Assembly (NCBI RefSeq): GCF_900102815.1 | Contig: NZ_FNGF01000001.1 | Location: 301,297 to 365,296, forward strand | Source: Glycomyces sambucus | Lineage (GTDB): Bacteria; Actinomycetota; Actinomycetes; Mycobacteriales; Micromonosporaceae | DNA: 64,000 nucleotides | Direction: 5' to 3' | The notes under the pieces: model-generated | Seen by the model: only the letters and a program-made list of their open reading frames with translations | The model's database searches: none | What the model was told of the DNA's origin: nothing | Made by a program: the position numbers and the translations under genes | Part shown: piece by piece, positions 43,207 through 51,960 of the stretch | How positions within the stretch are numbered: the first letter of the stretch is position 1 | Layout of the letters: each line of letters opens with the position of its first letter

Positions 43207-43995
43207 GAAGGTGAAGGTCCCCGCGGCGGCGCTCACGGCGACGGCCGCGGCCGAGCCCGCTGCCGCCAGCGCGATGACGGCCCAGTCGGCGGGGCGCATG
43301 TGCTGGCGGCGGGCGTGGGTGCGGGGCAGGCCGGTGTCGAAGCCGCGGGCGTCCATGGCGGCGGCGAGGCGTCCGGCGCGGCGGATGGCGCCGACGAGGA
43401 GCGCGAACATGGTGGAGGCGAAGAGCCTGGTGCGCCGCACGGGGTTCCAGCCGCCTTCGAGGCCGCGGGCGCGGCGGGCGGTGGTGATCTGGGCCCATTC
43501 GGCGGCGAGGAGCGGGAGGAGCCGCAGGGCCGCGAGCGAGCCGATGGTGAACCGCGGCGGGGCCTTGAGCTGCTGGGTGAGGGCGTCGGCGAGGTCGGTC
43601 GGGTCGGTGGTGGCGAAGGCGAGGACGCCGGCGGTGGCGGCGACGCAGACGCGCAGGCCGATCGCGGTCCCGGCGAGGAGCGCCCCGGAGGAGACCTCGA
43701 TCGGGCCGAACTCGACGAGGGTCCGGCCGGTCTGCTCGGCCGCGAAGACGGCGTTGACGGCCACGACCGCGGCGGCCGCGAGCCACAGCCAGCGCAGGCG
43801 CCGGGCGAGGGGCCTGATCCGGATGCCGGTGAACGGCAGCACGGCGAGCATGGCGGCGAGCAGGAGCAGCGGCGTGAGCCAGTCGGCGGCGACGAGCGCC
43901 ACGGTGGTCACGAGCACCACCGCGGCGAGCTTCGCGACGGGGTTGGCGCGGGCGATCGGCGCGTCGGGCCCGCACACGGGCACGATGGTCAGCAC
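43204..43995 (-). CDS. ykoC: ECF transporter transmembrane component (EcfT/YkoC)
   Basis: A 263-residue inner-membrane coupling protein with about five helices. The two Ala-Arg-Gly coupling motifs of EcfT are present as ARRARGLEGG and AMDARGFDTG; they bind the ATPases. The GTG start overlaps the end of the fused ATPase gene by 7 bases. With ykoE and ykoD it forms a thiamine-precursor (probably HMP) importer, as the upstream TPP riboswitch supports. Confidence 0.88.
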   Translation of the reverse strand: MLTIVPVCGPDAPIARANPVAKLAAVVLVTTVALVAADWLTPLLLLAAMLAVLPFTGIRIRPLARRLRWLWLAAAAVVAVNAVFAAEQTGRTLVEFGPIEVSSGALLAGTAIGLRVCVAATAGVLAFATTDPTDLADALTQQLKAPPRFTIGSLAALRLLPLLAAEWAQITTARRARGLEGGWNPVRRTRLFASTMFALLVGAIRRAGRLAAAMDARGFDTGLPRTHARRQHMRPADWAVIALAAAGSAAAVAVSAAAGTFTF

Positions 43996-45431
43996 GGGGC
44001 GGCCCCCTCGTCCACGCGTCCGTCCTTCAGCGCGAGTTCCCTGGCGCCCAATGCATGTGCGAAGTCGCGGTCGTGGGTGACGGCGAGGAGGGCGGTGCCT
44101 TCGGCGCGGATGTCGGCGGTGAGGTCGACGAGTTCGCCCCAGGTGCGGCGGTCCTGGCCGAAGGTGGGCTCGTCGAGCAGGAGCACGCCTGGGGCGGCGG
44201 CGAGGGCGCTCGCGACGGAGAGGCGGCGGGCCTCGCCGCCGGAGAGCGTGTGCGGGTTCGCTTCGGCGAGGTGGGCGAGGCGGAGGCGGTCGAGGAGTTC
44301 GGCGACGCGGGCGTCGGTGCGGGCCCGCTCCCAGCCGGCCTGCTCGGGGCCGAAGGCGAGTTCGACGCGGACGGTGGCGGTGACGAACTGGTGCTCGGGG
44401 TCCTGGAAGACCGAGCCGACCCGGGTGGCGAGGCGCCGCGCGGGCAGGCGGTGCAGGGGGCGGCGCTCCCCCGGGACGGTGGCGGTCCCGGCGTCGGGTG
44501 CCGCGAGGCCGCCCGCGAGGAGCGCGAGCGTGGACTTGCCGGACCCGTTGGGGCCGGTGACGGCGAGCAGTTCCCCTTGGCGCAGCGAGAAGGAGACGCC
44601 GTCGAGAGCGCGTTCGGCACTCCCGGGGTAGGCGAGCGCGAGGCCGTCGCCGCGCAGCGCGGTGTCGCCGGGGGCGGGTGCGGGGCGGTGCGGGAGGGGC
44701 GCGCCGGGGACCCAGACGCCTTGGGCGGCAAGCGATTCGCCGTGTTCGGCGAGGACGCGTCCGGCGGGGCCGTCGGCGGTGACGGCGCCGCCGGGGCCGA
44801 GGGCGATGACCCGGTCGACCAGGTCGAGGATGTCGGCGACCCGGTGCTCGACGACGATGAGGGTGGCGTCGGTGTCGGTGAGCGCGGTCCGGAGCGCGTC
44901 GCGGACGTCTTGGGCGCCTTGGGGGTCGAGATTGGCGGTGGGTTCGTCGAGGAGGATCAGCTCGGGGCGGCGGGCGAGGACGCCGGCGAGCGCGAGGCGC
45001 TGCTGCTCGCCGCCGGAGAGGGCGTGGGTGTCCCGGTCGGGTCCGTAGGGGAAGCCGACTGCGTCGAGGGCGCCGCGGACGCGGGGCCAGATCTCGGGGG
45101 CGGGAACGGCCTGGTTCTCGAGTCCGAAGGCGACGTCGTCGCCGGCGCGGGCCATGACCAGCTGCGTCTCGGGGTCCTGGAAGAGGATGCCGACGCGGCC
45201 GCGCTGCTCGGCGGCGGGCTTGCCGTCGAGGAGGACGTCGCCGTCCTGGTCGCCGGCGTCCTCGGTGAGGAGCCCGGCGAGCGCGGCGAGCAGGGTGGAC
45301 TTGCCCGACCCGGAGGGGCCGAGCAGGAGCACCCGCTCGCCGGGCTCGACGCGGAGGTCGACTCCCGTGACGGCCTGGGCGCGGCGTCCGGCGTGGCGCC
45401 AGGCGTAGCCGCGGAACTCGACCGGGATCAC
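43989..45431 (-). CDS. ykoD: ECF transporter duplicated ATPase (YkoD)
   Basis: A 480-residue protein containing two fused ABC ATPase domains. The first has GPSGSGKST near residue 39, signature LSGGEQQR and LILLDEPTANLD; the second has GPNGSGKST near 290, signature LSGGEARR and VLLLDEPTFGQD. Such double ATPases power ykoEDC transporters. The GTG start lies one base after the ykoE stop, and its end overlaps ykoC. It acts at the cytoplasmic face of the membrane. Confidence 0.9.
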   Translation of the reverse strand: MIPVEFRGYAWRHAGRRAQAVTGVDLRVEPGERVLLLGPSGSGKSTLLAALAGLLTEDAGDQDGDVLLDGKPAAEQRGRVGILFQDPETQLVMARAGDDVAFGLENQAVPAPEIWPRVRGALDAVGFPYGPDRDTHALSGGEQQRLALAGVLARRPELILLDEPTANLDPQGAQDVRDALRTALTDTDATLIVVEHRVADILDLVDRVIALGPGGAVTADGPAGRVLAEHGESLAAQGVWVPGAPLPHRPAPAPGDTALRGDGLALAYPGSAERALDGVSFSLRQGELLAVTGPNGSGKSTLALLAGGLAAPDAGTATVPGERRPLHRLPARRLATRVGSVFQDPEHQFVTATVRVELAFGPEQAGWERARTDARVAELLDRLRLAHLAEANPHTLSGGEARRLSVASALAAAPGVLLLDEPTFGQDRRTWGELVDLTADIRAEGTALLAVTHDRDFAHALGARELALKDGRVDEGAAPC

Positions 45432-45432
45432 G

Positions 45433-46035
45433 TCAGATCCGGGCCCGTTCGCGGCCGGCGGGGAAGCGGTCGAGGACGCCGGTGGGGAGCATGGCGGTGA
45501 CGAGGGCCTTGGATCCGAGGCCGGCGACGATCGCGCCGGAGAGGGCGGCGAAGGCGATGTAGGGGACCTTGAAGGACCACAGGGCGAGGTCGGGGTACCA
45601 GACGACGACGTCGAAGAGGGTGGCGGCGATGCAGGCGAGGGCGCCGGCGGCGACGGCGACGGGGGTGCCGAAGCGGCGGTAGCGTCCCGCGGCGAAGGCG
45701 ATCTCGCCGCCGAGGCCCTGGAGGAGGCCCTGGTAGATCACCAGGACGCCCCACACGGATCCGAGGAGGGCGGAGACGGTGGCGGCGAGGGCTTCGGTGA
45801 GGAGGCCGGCGCCGATGCGGCGGACGATGAGCGGGGCGAGGACGGCGGGGATGAGCCAGACGCCGTACAGGATGCCCTTGAGCGGGGGCAGGAACGCGAG
45901 GACGGGGTCGAGCCCGGCCCAGACGAAGTTCCAGGCCCAGAAGACGACGCCGAAGGCGACGGCGAGGACGGCGCAGGTGAGGATGTCGACGGTGCGCCAG
46001 CGGCCGGGCGCGGCGAGGGTGCTGTCGGTAGGCAT
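45433..46035 (-). CDS. ykoE: ECF substrate-binding S component (YkoE)
   Basis: A 200-residue membrane protein with six helices. The segments VFWAWNFVWAGLDP and GLGGEIAFAAGRYRRFG are typical of YkoE, the S component for the thiamine precursor hydroxymethylpyrimidine or thiamine. It is the first gene after a TPP riboswitch on the same strand, so ligand class and regulation agree. A GGCAAC region, weak as a ribosome site, precedes the ATG, consistent with riboswitch control of initiation. Confidence 0.88.
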   Translation of the reverse strand: MPTDSTLAAPGRWRTVDILTCAVLAVAFGVVFWAWNFVWAGLDPVLAFLPPLKGILYGVWLIPAVLAPLIVRRIGAGLLTEALAATVSALLGSVWGVLVIYQGLLQGLGGEIAFAAGRYRRFGTPVAVAAGALACIAATLFDVVVWYPDLALWSFKVPYIAFAALSGAIVAGLGSKALVTAMLPTGVLDRFPAGRERARI

Positions 46036-46085
46036 GGGCGTTGCCTTTCAGGAATACGCGAACACGGTGCGACAGCGGCACACGA

Positions 46086-46168
46086 CGACTTCCTCCGCCG
46101 GTATTACCCGGATCAGGTGTGAGGGTCTGCGGTCGGTTCCGCACTCTCAGCCAATCGGCTCCCCTGTC
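46086..46168 (-). ncRNA. TPP riboswitch (THI element)
   Basis: On the minus strand the invariant THI boxes occur in order: GGGGAGCC, GGCTGAGA (inside the pyrimidine-sensor arm), then ACCTGATCCGGGTAATACC and GGCGGAGGAA at the 3' end. It begins about 130 bases before the ykoE start. Thiamine pyrophosphate binding should lower expression of ykoEDC. Confidence 0.95.
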
Positions 46169-46321
46169 TGGTTCGACGTTAACACCAAGTGCGCCCTCGG
46201 TAGCGGGGCGCGGGCGGCCGAGTGATCCGCGGGGCCGGACCGGGGCCGCGGAGCGGCCCGGCCAAGGGCCGCCGCAACCGCCGGGGAGGGCCCGTCGGGC
46301 GCGGCGGTTAGGCTCGCGGAC

Positions 46322-46693
46322 ATGACGACTGAGCAGGATTGGGACCTGGTGAAGCGGGTCGTGGAGGCGCTGCCGGACGGCACCTGGACCTCGTACGGCG
46401 ACCTGGCCGAGCTCATCGGCACGGGCCCGCGCCAGGTGGGGGCGTACATGCGCGACGGCGACGTGACCCGCGCCTACCGGGTGCTGACGGCGGGCGGCAC
46501 GGTCTCGGAGGGCTTCCGGTGGGCCGACGGCTCCTCGGGCAGGGACGTGCCCGACCTCCTCCGCGAGGACGGCGTCACGGTGAGCACCTCCGGCCGCGCC
46601 GACAAGACCCAGCGCATGTCGGTCTACGACCTGAAACTCCTCGCCGCCGAACTGGACGGTGAGACACTGAACGACACAGAAGACCGGGAATAA
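46322..46693 (+). CDS. MGMT/ATL-family DNA-binding protein without active-site Cys
   Basis: A 123-residue protein with the winged-helix DNA-binding domain of O6-alkylguanine-DNA alkyltransferases (PDGTWTSYGDLAELIG, GPRQVGAYM). The PCHR active-site motif is replaced by AYRVLT, so it cannot transfer the alkyl group and resembles alkyltransferase-like proteins that flag damage for repair. The C-terminal RADKTQRMSVYDL region is extra. TAGGCT at 46309-46314 lies 7 bases before the ATG, so it is probably leaderless. Confidence 0.75.
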   Translation: MTTEQDWDLVKRVVEALPDGTWTSYGDLAELIGTGPRQVGAYMRDGDVTRAYRVLTAGGTVSEGFRWADGSSGRDVPDLLREDGVTVSTSGRADKTQRMSVYDLKLLAAELDGETLNDTEDRE

Positions 46694-46695
46694 CC

Positions 46696-46790
46696 CGCTA
46701 AATCATGATATTTCCGGCCTAAGGGACCCCTGGCGTAAAAGTACACCAAGGGTCCGACATCGCCCGGAACGCGAGCGCCGCTCGCCAGCG
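46696..46790 (+). ncRNA. Conserved intergenic element, copy A (candidate structured RNA)
   Basis: This stretch is shared with 51700-51806. A 27-base core (46707-46733) matches the other copy at 25 positions, including CCTAAGGGACCCCTGG. A second box (46750-46764, GGGTCCGACATCGCC) matches at 12 of 15. A GCGAG-N5-CTCGC hairpin follows (46771-46785). GGACCC (46724-46729) can pair with GGGTCC (46750-46755). A -10-like TAAATC lies just before the core. The strand is a guess; the class is unknown. Confidence 0.5.
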
Positions 46791-46814
46791 GCTCCCCGCC
46801 GCCGGCGACGCCCG

Positions 46815-47411
46815 TCAGTGCAGATCCGCGTCCGGATCGGTCAGCCGCCACGAGGTGAACTCGACGGTGAGGCCCGCTCGCGAAGGCGCGCAGCAGTACG
46901 GGCCGGCGGTCACGGCCGCGTCCGGGTCGAGGGGCGCGAGGCGCACCAGGCGCCACGGCTCCTCCTCCCCCGCGCGGGCGCGGATCACGACGGCGTCGTT
47001 GAAGCGGGTGGCGCGCATCGTCACCTCCTTGCCGGCCCACTCGGGGACCGGCGCGGTCGACCAGTCCGAGCGGCCGTCGGTGACGACCGCGCCGAGCTGG
47101 AGCGCGCCGTCGGCGAACTCGACCCCGGTCTTGATCCAGTGCTCGGCGTCGATGCGGACCATGAGCCCCGCCTGGTCGAACTGCGCGCCGTAGTCGGCGA
47201 TGAACGACACCTCCACCGCCTGCTCGCGGCTCCACGCCTCCAGGAGGGCGTGCTCGTTGTCGTGGACGAACCCGTAGGCGGTGTGCCGCCAGGCGTCGCT
47301 GCCCTCGGCCGCGGTCACCCGCAGCCGTCCGCCGGCCTCCTCGGCCGCCACCGGCAGCGCCGTCCAGGCGCCGGACTTCCATGGGACTTCGATCGATGCG
47401 TCGGTGTGCAT
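46815..47411 (-). CDS. DUF1349 (concanavalin-like) protein
   Basis: A 198-residue protein with the beta-sandwich of DUF1349: [14 protein letters not shown], then [26 protein letters not shown] and a Trp-rich second half. Family members are of unknown function and some resemble carbohydrate-binding lectin-like folds. No signal peptide is visible. TAGGCT (47419-47424) lies 7 bases before the ATG. It is transcribed divergently from recQ. Confidence 0.85.
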   Translation of the reverse strand: MHTDASIEVPWKSGAWTALPVAAEEAGGRLRVTAAEGSDAWRHTAYGFVHDNEHALLEAWSREQAVEVSFIADYGAQFDQAGLMVRIDAEHWIKTGVEFADGALQLGAVVTDGRSDWSTAPVPEWAGKEVTMRATRFNDAVVIRARAGEEEPWRLVRLAPLDPDAAVTAGPYCCAPSRAGLTVEFTSWRLTDPDADLH

Positions 47412-47466
47412 CGCTCCGAGCCTAGCGGCGCCGCCGCTGTCACACCAGTGCTGTACAACGGTCCCC

Positions 47467-49578
47467 ATGGGGGAAACCACCGAAACGCTGAGAAACGAAG
47501 CCGAAGCGCTGCTGCGCGCCCTCGCGGGCGAGCACGCGAGACTGCGCGACGACCAGTGGCGGGCCATCGAGGCGCTCTGCACCGGCGGGCAGGAGGAGGC
47601 GGGGCGGCGCGTCCTGCTGGTGCAGCGCACCGGGTTCGGGAAGTCCGCCGTCTACTTCACCTCCACCGCGCTGCTGCGCCGCCGCGGCGCCGGCCCCACC
47701 GTCATCGTCTCGCCGCTCCTGGCGCTCATGCGCAACCAGATCGAGGCCGCCGAGCGCGCCGGCATCCGCGCCCGCACCATCAACTCGGCCAACCCCGAGG
47801 ACTGGGACGCCACCGCCGAGGCCATCGCCGAGGACGCCGTCGACGTGCTCCTCATCAGCCCCGAGCGCCTGAACAACCCCGCGTTCCGCGACCACCAGCT
47901 CCCGAAGCTCGCCGCCGGCTGCGGCATGCTCGTCGTCGACGAGGCCCACTGCATCTCCGACTGGGGCCACGACTTCCGGCCCGACTACCGGCGCATCGCG
48001 ACGTTCATCGACGACCTCCCCGAGCGCGTCCCGGTGCTGGCCACCACCGCCACCGCGAACGCCCGCGTCTCCGACGACATCGCCGAGCAGCTCGACCGCC
48101 CCGGCACTCCCACCCTCGTCCTGCGCGGCACCCTCGACCGCGAGTCGCTGCACCTCTCGGTGGCCGATCTCCCCGACAACGCGCACCGCCTCGCCTGGCT
48201 CGACGAGGCCCTGCCGCGCTTCGCGGGCTCGGGCATCGTCTACACGCTCACCGTGGCCGCCGCCGAGGAGGTCAGCGACTACCTCGGGAGCCGCGGCCAC
48301 GCCGTCGCCTCCTACACCGGCCGCACCGACAACGCCGAGCGCCTCGCCCGCGAGGACGACCTCCTCAACGACCGCATCAAGGCCCTCGTCGCCACCAGCG
48401 CGCTCGGCATGGGCTTCGACAAGCCCGACCTCGGGTTCGTCGTCCACTTGGGAGCGCCGTCGTCGCCGGTGGCGTACTACCAGCAGATCGGCCGCGCCGG
48501 GCGCGCGCGCGACCGCGCCGAGGTGGTGCTCCTGCCGGGCGCCGAGGACCGCGCCATCTGGGACTACTTCGGGTCGCTGTCGTTCCCGGCCGAGGACGCG
48601 GTGCGGCGCACGCTCGACGTGCTCGGCGCCGAGGGCCGGGCCCTGTCGACCGCGGCGCTGGAGACGCGGGTCGACCTGCGGCGCACCAGGCTCGAGATGA
48701 TGCTCAAGGTCCTCGACGTGGACGGCGCGGTCCGCCGCGTCAAGGGCGGCTGGGAGGCCACGGGCGAGCCGTGGACCTACGACGCCGAGCGGTACGCGAA
48801 GGTCGCCGCCGCGAGGCGCCACGAGCAGCAGCGGATGCTCGCGTACGAGTCCACGAAGGACTGCCGACTGGAGTTCCTGCGCACCGAGCTCGACGACGCC
48901 GAGGCGGCGCCGTGCGGGCGCTGCGACAACTGCACGGGCACGCGCGCCGAGTCGAAGGTGTCCTCCGAGGCGGCCGAGGGCGCGGCGGCGGCACTCTCGA
49001 AGCCCGGCGTCACTGTGGAGCCGAAGCGCATGTGGCCCACGGGCATGCAGGCGATGGGCGTCGACCTCAAGGGCAAGATCGCACCCGGGCTCGGGGCCGA
49101 GCCGGGCCGGGCACTGGCGCGCCTGTCGGACATCGGCTGGGGCGGGCCGCTGCGCGCGCTCCTGTCGGACGGCGCCGACCGCGACGTGCCCGACGACGTG
49201 TTCGGCGCCGTGGTCAAGGTCCTCGCCGCGTGGGACTGGGCGGAGCGGCCCTCGGTGGTGGTCTCGACCGGGTCGCTCTCACGCCCGCGCCTGGTGAACG
49301 GGTTCGCCGAGCGCATCGCCGCGCTCGGCCGCATGGAGTACCTGGGCGCGCTGGGCCGGACTCCGAGCGCGGTCTCCGGTGCGCACCGGGCGAACAGCGC
49401 GCAGCGGCTGCACCAGGTCCTCGACGCGTTCACCGTGGACTTCCCGGTGCCGGCGGCGAGCGTGCTGCTCGTGGACGACGTGCGCGACAGCGGCTGGACG
49501 GCCACGGTCGCCGCCATGCGCCTGCGCGAGGCCGGGGCGGCGGCGGTGCACCCGCTGGCGCTCGCCCTCCAGGCGTGA
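47467..49578 (+). CDS. RecQ-like DNA helicase with phosphoribosyltransferase-like tail
   Basis: A 703-residue protein. Helicase motif I is VQRTGFGKS (52-60, slightly atypical), motif II is [17 protein letters not shown] (158-174), and the second RecA lobe contains [13 protein letters not shown] and [11 protein letters not shown] (339-349). Zinc cysteines fit 466, 483, 486 and 489 (CGRCDNC). Residues about 515-703 form an extra domain ending in [13 protein letters not shown] (666-678), the PRPP-loop signature of phosphoribosyltransferases. ATG 47467 has TACAAC 7 bases upstream. The tail's activity is unknown. Confidence 0.88.
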   Translation: MGETTETLRNEAEALLRALAGEHARLRDDQWRAIEALCTGGQEEAGRRVLLVQRTGFGKSAVYFTSTALLRRRGAGPTVIVSPLLALMRNQIEAAERAGIRARTINSANPEDWDATAEAIAEDAVDVLLISPERLNNPAFRDHQLPKLAAGCGMLVVDEAHCISDWGHDFRPDYRRIATFIDDLPERVPVLATTATANARVSDDIAEQLDRPGTPTLVLRGTLDRESLHLSVADLPDNAHRLAWLDEALPRFAGSGIVYTLTVAAAEEVSDYLGSRGHAVASYTGRTDNAERLAREDDLLNDRIKALVATSALGMGFDKPDLGFVVHLGAPSSPVAYYQQIGRAGRARDRAEVVLLPGAEDRAIWDYFGSLSFPAEDAVRRTLDVLGAEGRALSTAALETRVDLRRTRLEMMLKVLDVDGAVRRVKGGWEATGEPWTYDAERYAKVAAARRHEQQRMLAYESTKDCRLEFLRTELDDAEAAPCGRCDNCTGTRAESKVSSEAAEGAAAALSKPGVTVEPKRMWPTGMQAMGVDLKGKIAPGLGAEPGRALARLSDIGWGGPLRALLSDGADRDVPDDVFGAVVKVLAAWDWAERPSVVVSTGSLSRPRLVNGFAERIAALGRMEYLGALGRTPSAVSGAHRANSAQRLHQVLDAFTVDFPVPAASVLLVDDVRDSGWTATVAAMRLREAGAAAVHPLALALQA

Positions 49579-49616
49579 CCGCATCCGCTTGCAGCCGTAC
49601 CAGAACTGACGGAGGA

Positions 49617-49649
49617 CGGGCCCGGGCGCGACGACAGCGCCCGGGCCCG
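49617..49649. terminator. Hairpin terminator after recQ
   Basis: A 13-base perfect inverted repeat (49617-49629 with 49637-49649), 38 bases after the helicase stop and upstream of the convergent esterase end. Confidence 0.8.
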
Positions 49650-49750
49650 CTCTGGTGGAGGAGTGCGGTCGAGGTCCCCGCGGCGGCCCTAGCGGGTGTG
49701 CACCGGCCCCCGCGGACGCTATGCGAGCCGCCGGGGGTCGGTGAACGCTT

Positions 49751-50530
49751 CTAGAGGGCGGCGAGCAGGGCCGGGTAGTAGCCGGCGGCGTGCCCGGCGG
49801 CGTTCGGGTGGTACGGGACGTCGAGCAGCGTGAAGCCGTGCAGCCAGGGGCTGCGCGAGCAGATCTCGTGGCCGGTGAACTCGTCGCGCACGTCCACATA
49901 GGTGAACCCGTGCTCCTCGGCGGCGGCCTCGATGACCGCGGAGAGGAGGTCGGCGCCCTGGTTCATGCGGACCTGCTCGGCGATGCTGATGGTGCCCAGG
50001 GCGTCGCAGGTGTTGCGGGCGGCGAACAGGCGCGGGTAGCCGGTCACGTAGACCTCGGCGTCGGGCGCGCGCTCGGCGATCTCGGCGTAGACGGCGTCGA
50101 GCTTGGCGGGCAGCTCCTGGGTGGCCTGCCGCTCGGACTCCTCGATCACGGGGGTGCAGTTCCGGAACGGGGTGATGCAGGCGATCACCGCGTCGGTCCA
50201 GCCGATGTCGTTGCCGCCGATGCCGATCGTGACGAGGTCGGTCCCGGCGTCGAGGGCCTGGACCTGGTTCGCGAGGACGTCGCCGGTGGTCGCGCCGCCG
50301 CAGGCGACGAAGGTGAGCTCGGCGCCGAGGTCGGCGGCGAGGAGCGCGGGGTGGGCCTTGTTCGAGCGCTGGCACGCGGCGTCGGTGTAGGGCCCGGCGC
50401 CCGAGCCGGAGGAGTAGGAGTCGCCGAGGGCGACGTAGTCGGTCTGCTGGGCCTGGGCGGCGGCTGGGACGAGGAGGAGCATGGCGAGCGCGGCGACGGC
50501 GATCGTCGCTGATCGTCGGAGTCGGTCCAT
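49751..50530 (-). CDS. Secreted SGNH/GDSL hydrolase 1
   Basis: A 259-residue exported esterase or lipase. The signal peptide (LRRSATIAVAALAMLLLV, cut near AQA-QQ) precedes block I GDSYSSG with Ser38. Block III GGND and the final HPNAAGH complete the Ser-His-Asp and oxyanion site. It belongs to the Streptomyces lipase-like SGNH group. The start at 50530 has AAGGA upstream. The gene is a tandem paralogue of the one at 50826-51611; substrates are unknown. Confidence 0.9.
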   Translation of the reverse strand: MDRLRRSATIAVAALAMLLLVPAAAQAQQTDYVALGDSYSSGSGAGPYTDAACQRSNKAHPALLAADLGAELTFVACGGATTGDVLANQVQALDAGTDLVTIGIGGNDIGWTDAVIACITPFRNCTPVIEESERQATQELPAKLDAVYAEIAERAPDAEVYVTGYPRLFAARNTCDALGTISIAEQVRMNQGADLLSAVIEAAAEEHGFTYVDVRDEFTGHEICSRSPWLHGFTLLDVPYHPNAAGHAAGYYPALLAAL

Positions 50531-50585
50531 GGCGGGATCCTTCGCGTTCGGGGGGAAAGAACTTGCCACACATTGTGAACTCGCC

Positions 50586-50616
50586 GGTAACTTGAGGGGA
50601 ACCCCAGGACGGTAAC
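50586..50616. promoter_or_regulatory. GGTAAC direct repeats in esterase promoter
   Basis: GGTAAC occurs at 50586-50591 and again at 50611-50616, 25 bases apart, upstream of the first SGNH gene in an AT-rich stretch. On the gene's strand these read GTTACC, the half-site type used by the actinobacterial response regulator MtrA. MtrA binding is a suggestion only. Confidence 0.3.
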
Positions 50617-50669
50617 AAATCGGGAAATTTACACATCTCATTCTGAGGGTGGTGCCGGCGGGCAGGGTG

Positions 50670-50706
50670 GCGCCCGGCGGGACGGAAGGTCCGCCCCGCC
50701 GGGCGC
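50670..50706 (-). terminator. Hairpin terminator of second SGNH gene
   Basis: A perfect 12-base inverted repeat (50670-50681 with 50695-50706) lies downstream of the SGNH gene that ends at 50826 and upstream of the next gene on the same strand. Confidence 0.7.
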
Positions 50707-50825
50707 GGTCGGCCGGCGCCGCTCAGGCGGTCCGGCCGGGCGGCAACGTCGACTGGCGTCATCGACTGGCGCCGCCGAGCGGCACTATCGAACGACCGAA
50801 CGAGCGGCCCGAGTGCGCGGCCGGG

Positions 50826-51611
50826 TCAGACGGCTCGGGCGACGGCCGGGTAGTAGCCGTTGGCGTGGCCGAGGGCGTTCGGGTGGAAGGACTCGGCGGT
50901 CGGGTAGCGCAGGCCGTGGAGGTAGGGGACCTCGTCGCAGACGGCGTGCCCGGCGAACGCGTCGCGCACGTCCACATAGGTGAAGTCGTGGGCCGCGGCG
51001 GCGTCGGCCAGGACTTCGGCGAGCACGTCGGCGCCCTGGTTCATGCGGACCTGCTCGGCGACGGTGGGCTGGTGCAGTGCGCCGCAGGTGCTCCGCTCGT
51101 TGAACAGGCGCGGGTAGCCGATGACGAGGACCTCGGCGTTCGGGGCGCGGTCGGCGACGGCGCCGTAGACGCCGTCGAGGAGGCCCGGCAGCTCCTCGCG
51201 GATCAGGGTCTCGGAGTAGGCGATCTCGTCGGTGCAGTCGACGAGCGGGGTGAGGCAGGCGGCGACGGCCTCGGTCCAGCCGATGTCGTTGCCGCCGATG
51301 GTGAGCGTGACGAGGTCGGTGCTCTCGTGGAGGGCGCCGAGCTGCTCGGCGAGGAGGTCGGCGCTGGTCGCGCCGGAGCAGGCGGCGAAGGCGAGGTCGG
51401 CGCCGAGCCCGTTGGCGAGGAGCCGGGGGTAGGCGAGGTCGGAGCGCAGGCACTGCTCGTCGGTGTAGTTCCCGGCACCGGTGCCGGAGGAGTACGAGTC
51501 GCCGAGCGCCGCGTACTCGACGGGCCAGGACGACGCCTCGGCGGCGGCGGGTGTGAGGATGAGGACGGCTGACGCGGCCAGCGCCGCGGCCGCGAGGCGC
51601 ACAGGGTTCAT
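50826..51611 (-). CDS. Secreted SGNH/GDSL hydrolase 2
   Basis: A 261-residue exported esterase, closely similar throughout to the neighbour at 49751-50530, including GDSYSSG (Ser39), LTIGGNDIGW, EQVRMNQGAD and the closing FHPNALGH. Conserved cysteine pairs suggest disulfides. The signal peptide is MNPVRL plus an Ala-rich core, cut near AEA-SS. GGAG precedes the ATG. The repeated array points to a local duplication; different substrate ranges are possible. Confidence 0.9.
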   Translation of the reverse strand: MNPVRLAAAALAASAVLILTPAAAEASSWPVEYAALGDSYSSGTGAGNYTDEQCLRSDLAYPRLLANGLGADLAFAACSGATSADLLAEQLGALHESTDLVTLTIGGNDIGWTEAVAACLTPLVDCTDEIAYSETLIREELPGLLDGVYGAVADRAPNAEVLVIGYPRLFNERSTCGALHQPTVAEQVRMNQGADVLAEVLADAAAAHDFTYVDVRDAFAGHAVCDEVPYLHGLRYPTAESFHPNALGHANGYYPAVARAV

Positions 51612-51699
51612 TCGGGCTCCGTTCCGAGTCGGTTCGAGGTGGAACTTTATTGCCCGTTCTCCGCGGTCCGTCTCGAAACCCCTGTTTTACGGATGGATC

Positions 51700-51806
51700 A
51701 CGCTATAACGCGATATTTCCCCCCTAAGGGACCCCTGGACGCGAGTGTATCGCGGGGGTACGACACTGCCTTTTCCCGGCGATAACGCGAGGCTGGCTCG
51801 CGACGC
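51700..51806 (+). ncRNA. Conserved intergenic element, copy B (candidate structured RNA)
   Basis: Second copy of the element at 46696-46790. The core (51712-51738), the box GGGTACGACACTGCC (51756-51770) and the hairpin GCGAG-N5-CTCGC (51787-51801) occur in the same order. ACCCC (51731-51735) can pair with GGGGT (51755-51759), with a CGCG/CGCG inner stem. TATAAC just before the core is a good -10. It lies in a 349-base gap between the second SGNH gene and the SRPBCC gene, with no coding sequence there. Confidence 0.5.
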
Positions 51807-51960
51807 GGCCAGCGAACCCGAGGCGGGGCGAAAGCGCGCGGGCGGCGCGGACCGGGTTCCCGCACGGCCGCGAACCGGCGTCCCGCCGGGCCGGGAACCG
51901 CGGTTCCCCCAGGGCCGCGAACCGGGTCCTCGCCCGGCCCTGCGGGCCTAGGCTGGGCCC

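Noticed and set aside
46243..46259. A strong hairpin (GGGCCGC/GCGGCCC) as part of the TPP riboswitch
   Set aside because: It lies beyond the conserved THI boxes on the promoter side and is more likely incidental to the GC-rich gap.
50586..50640. A c-di-AMP (ydaO) riboswitch before the first SGNH gene
   Set aside because: The stretch has GGGGAACCCC and an AT-rich part but not the conserved ydaO boxes.
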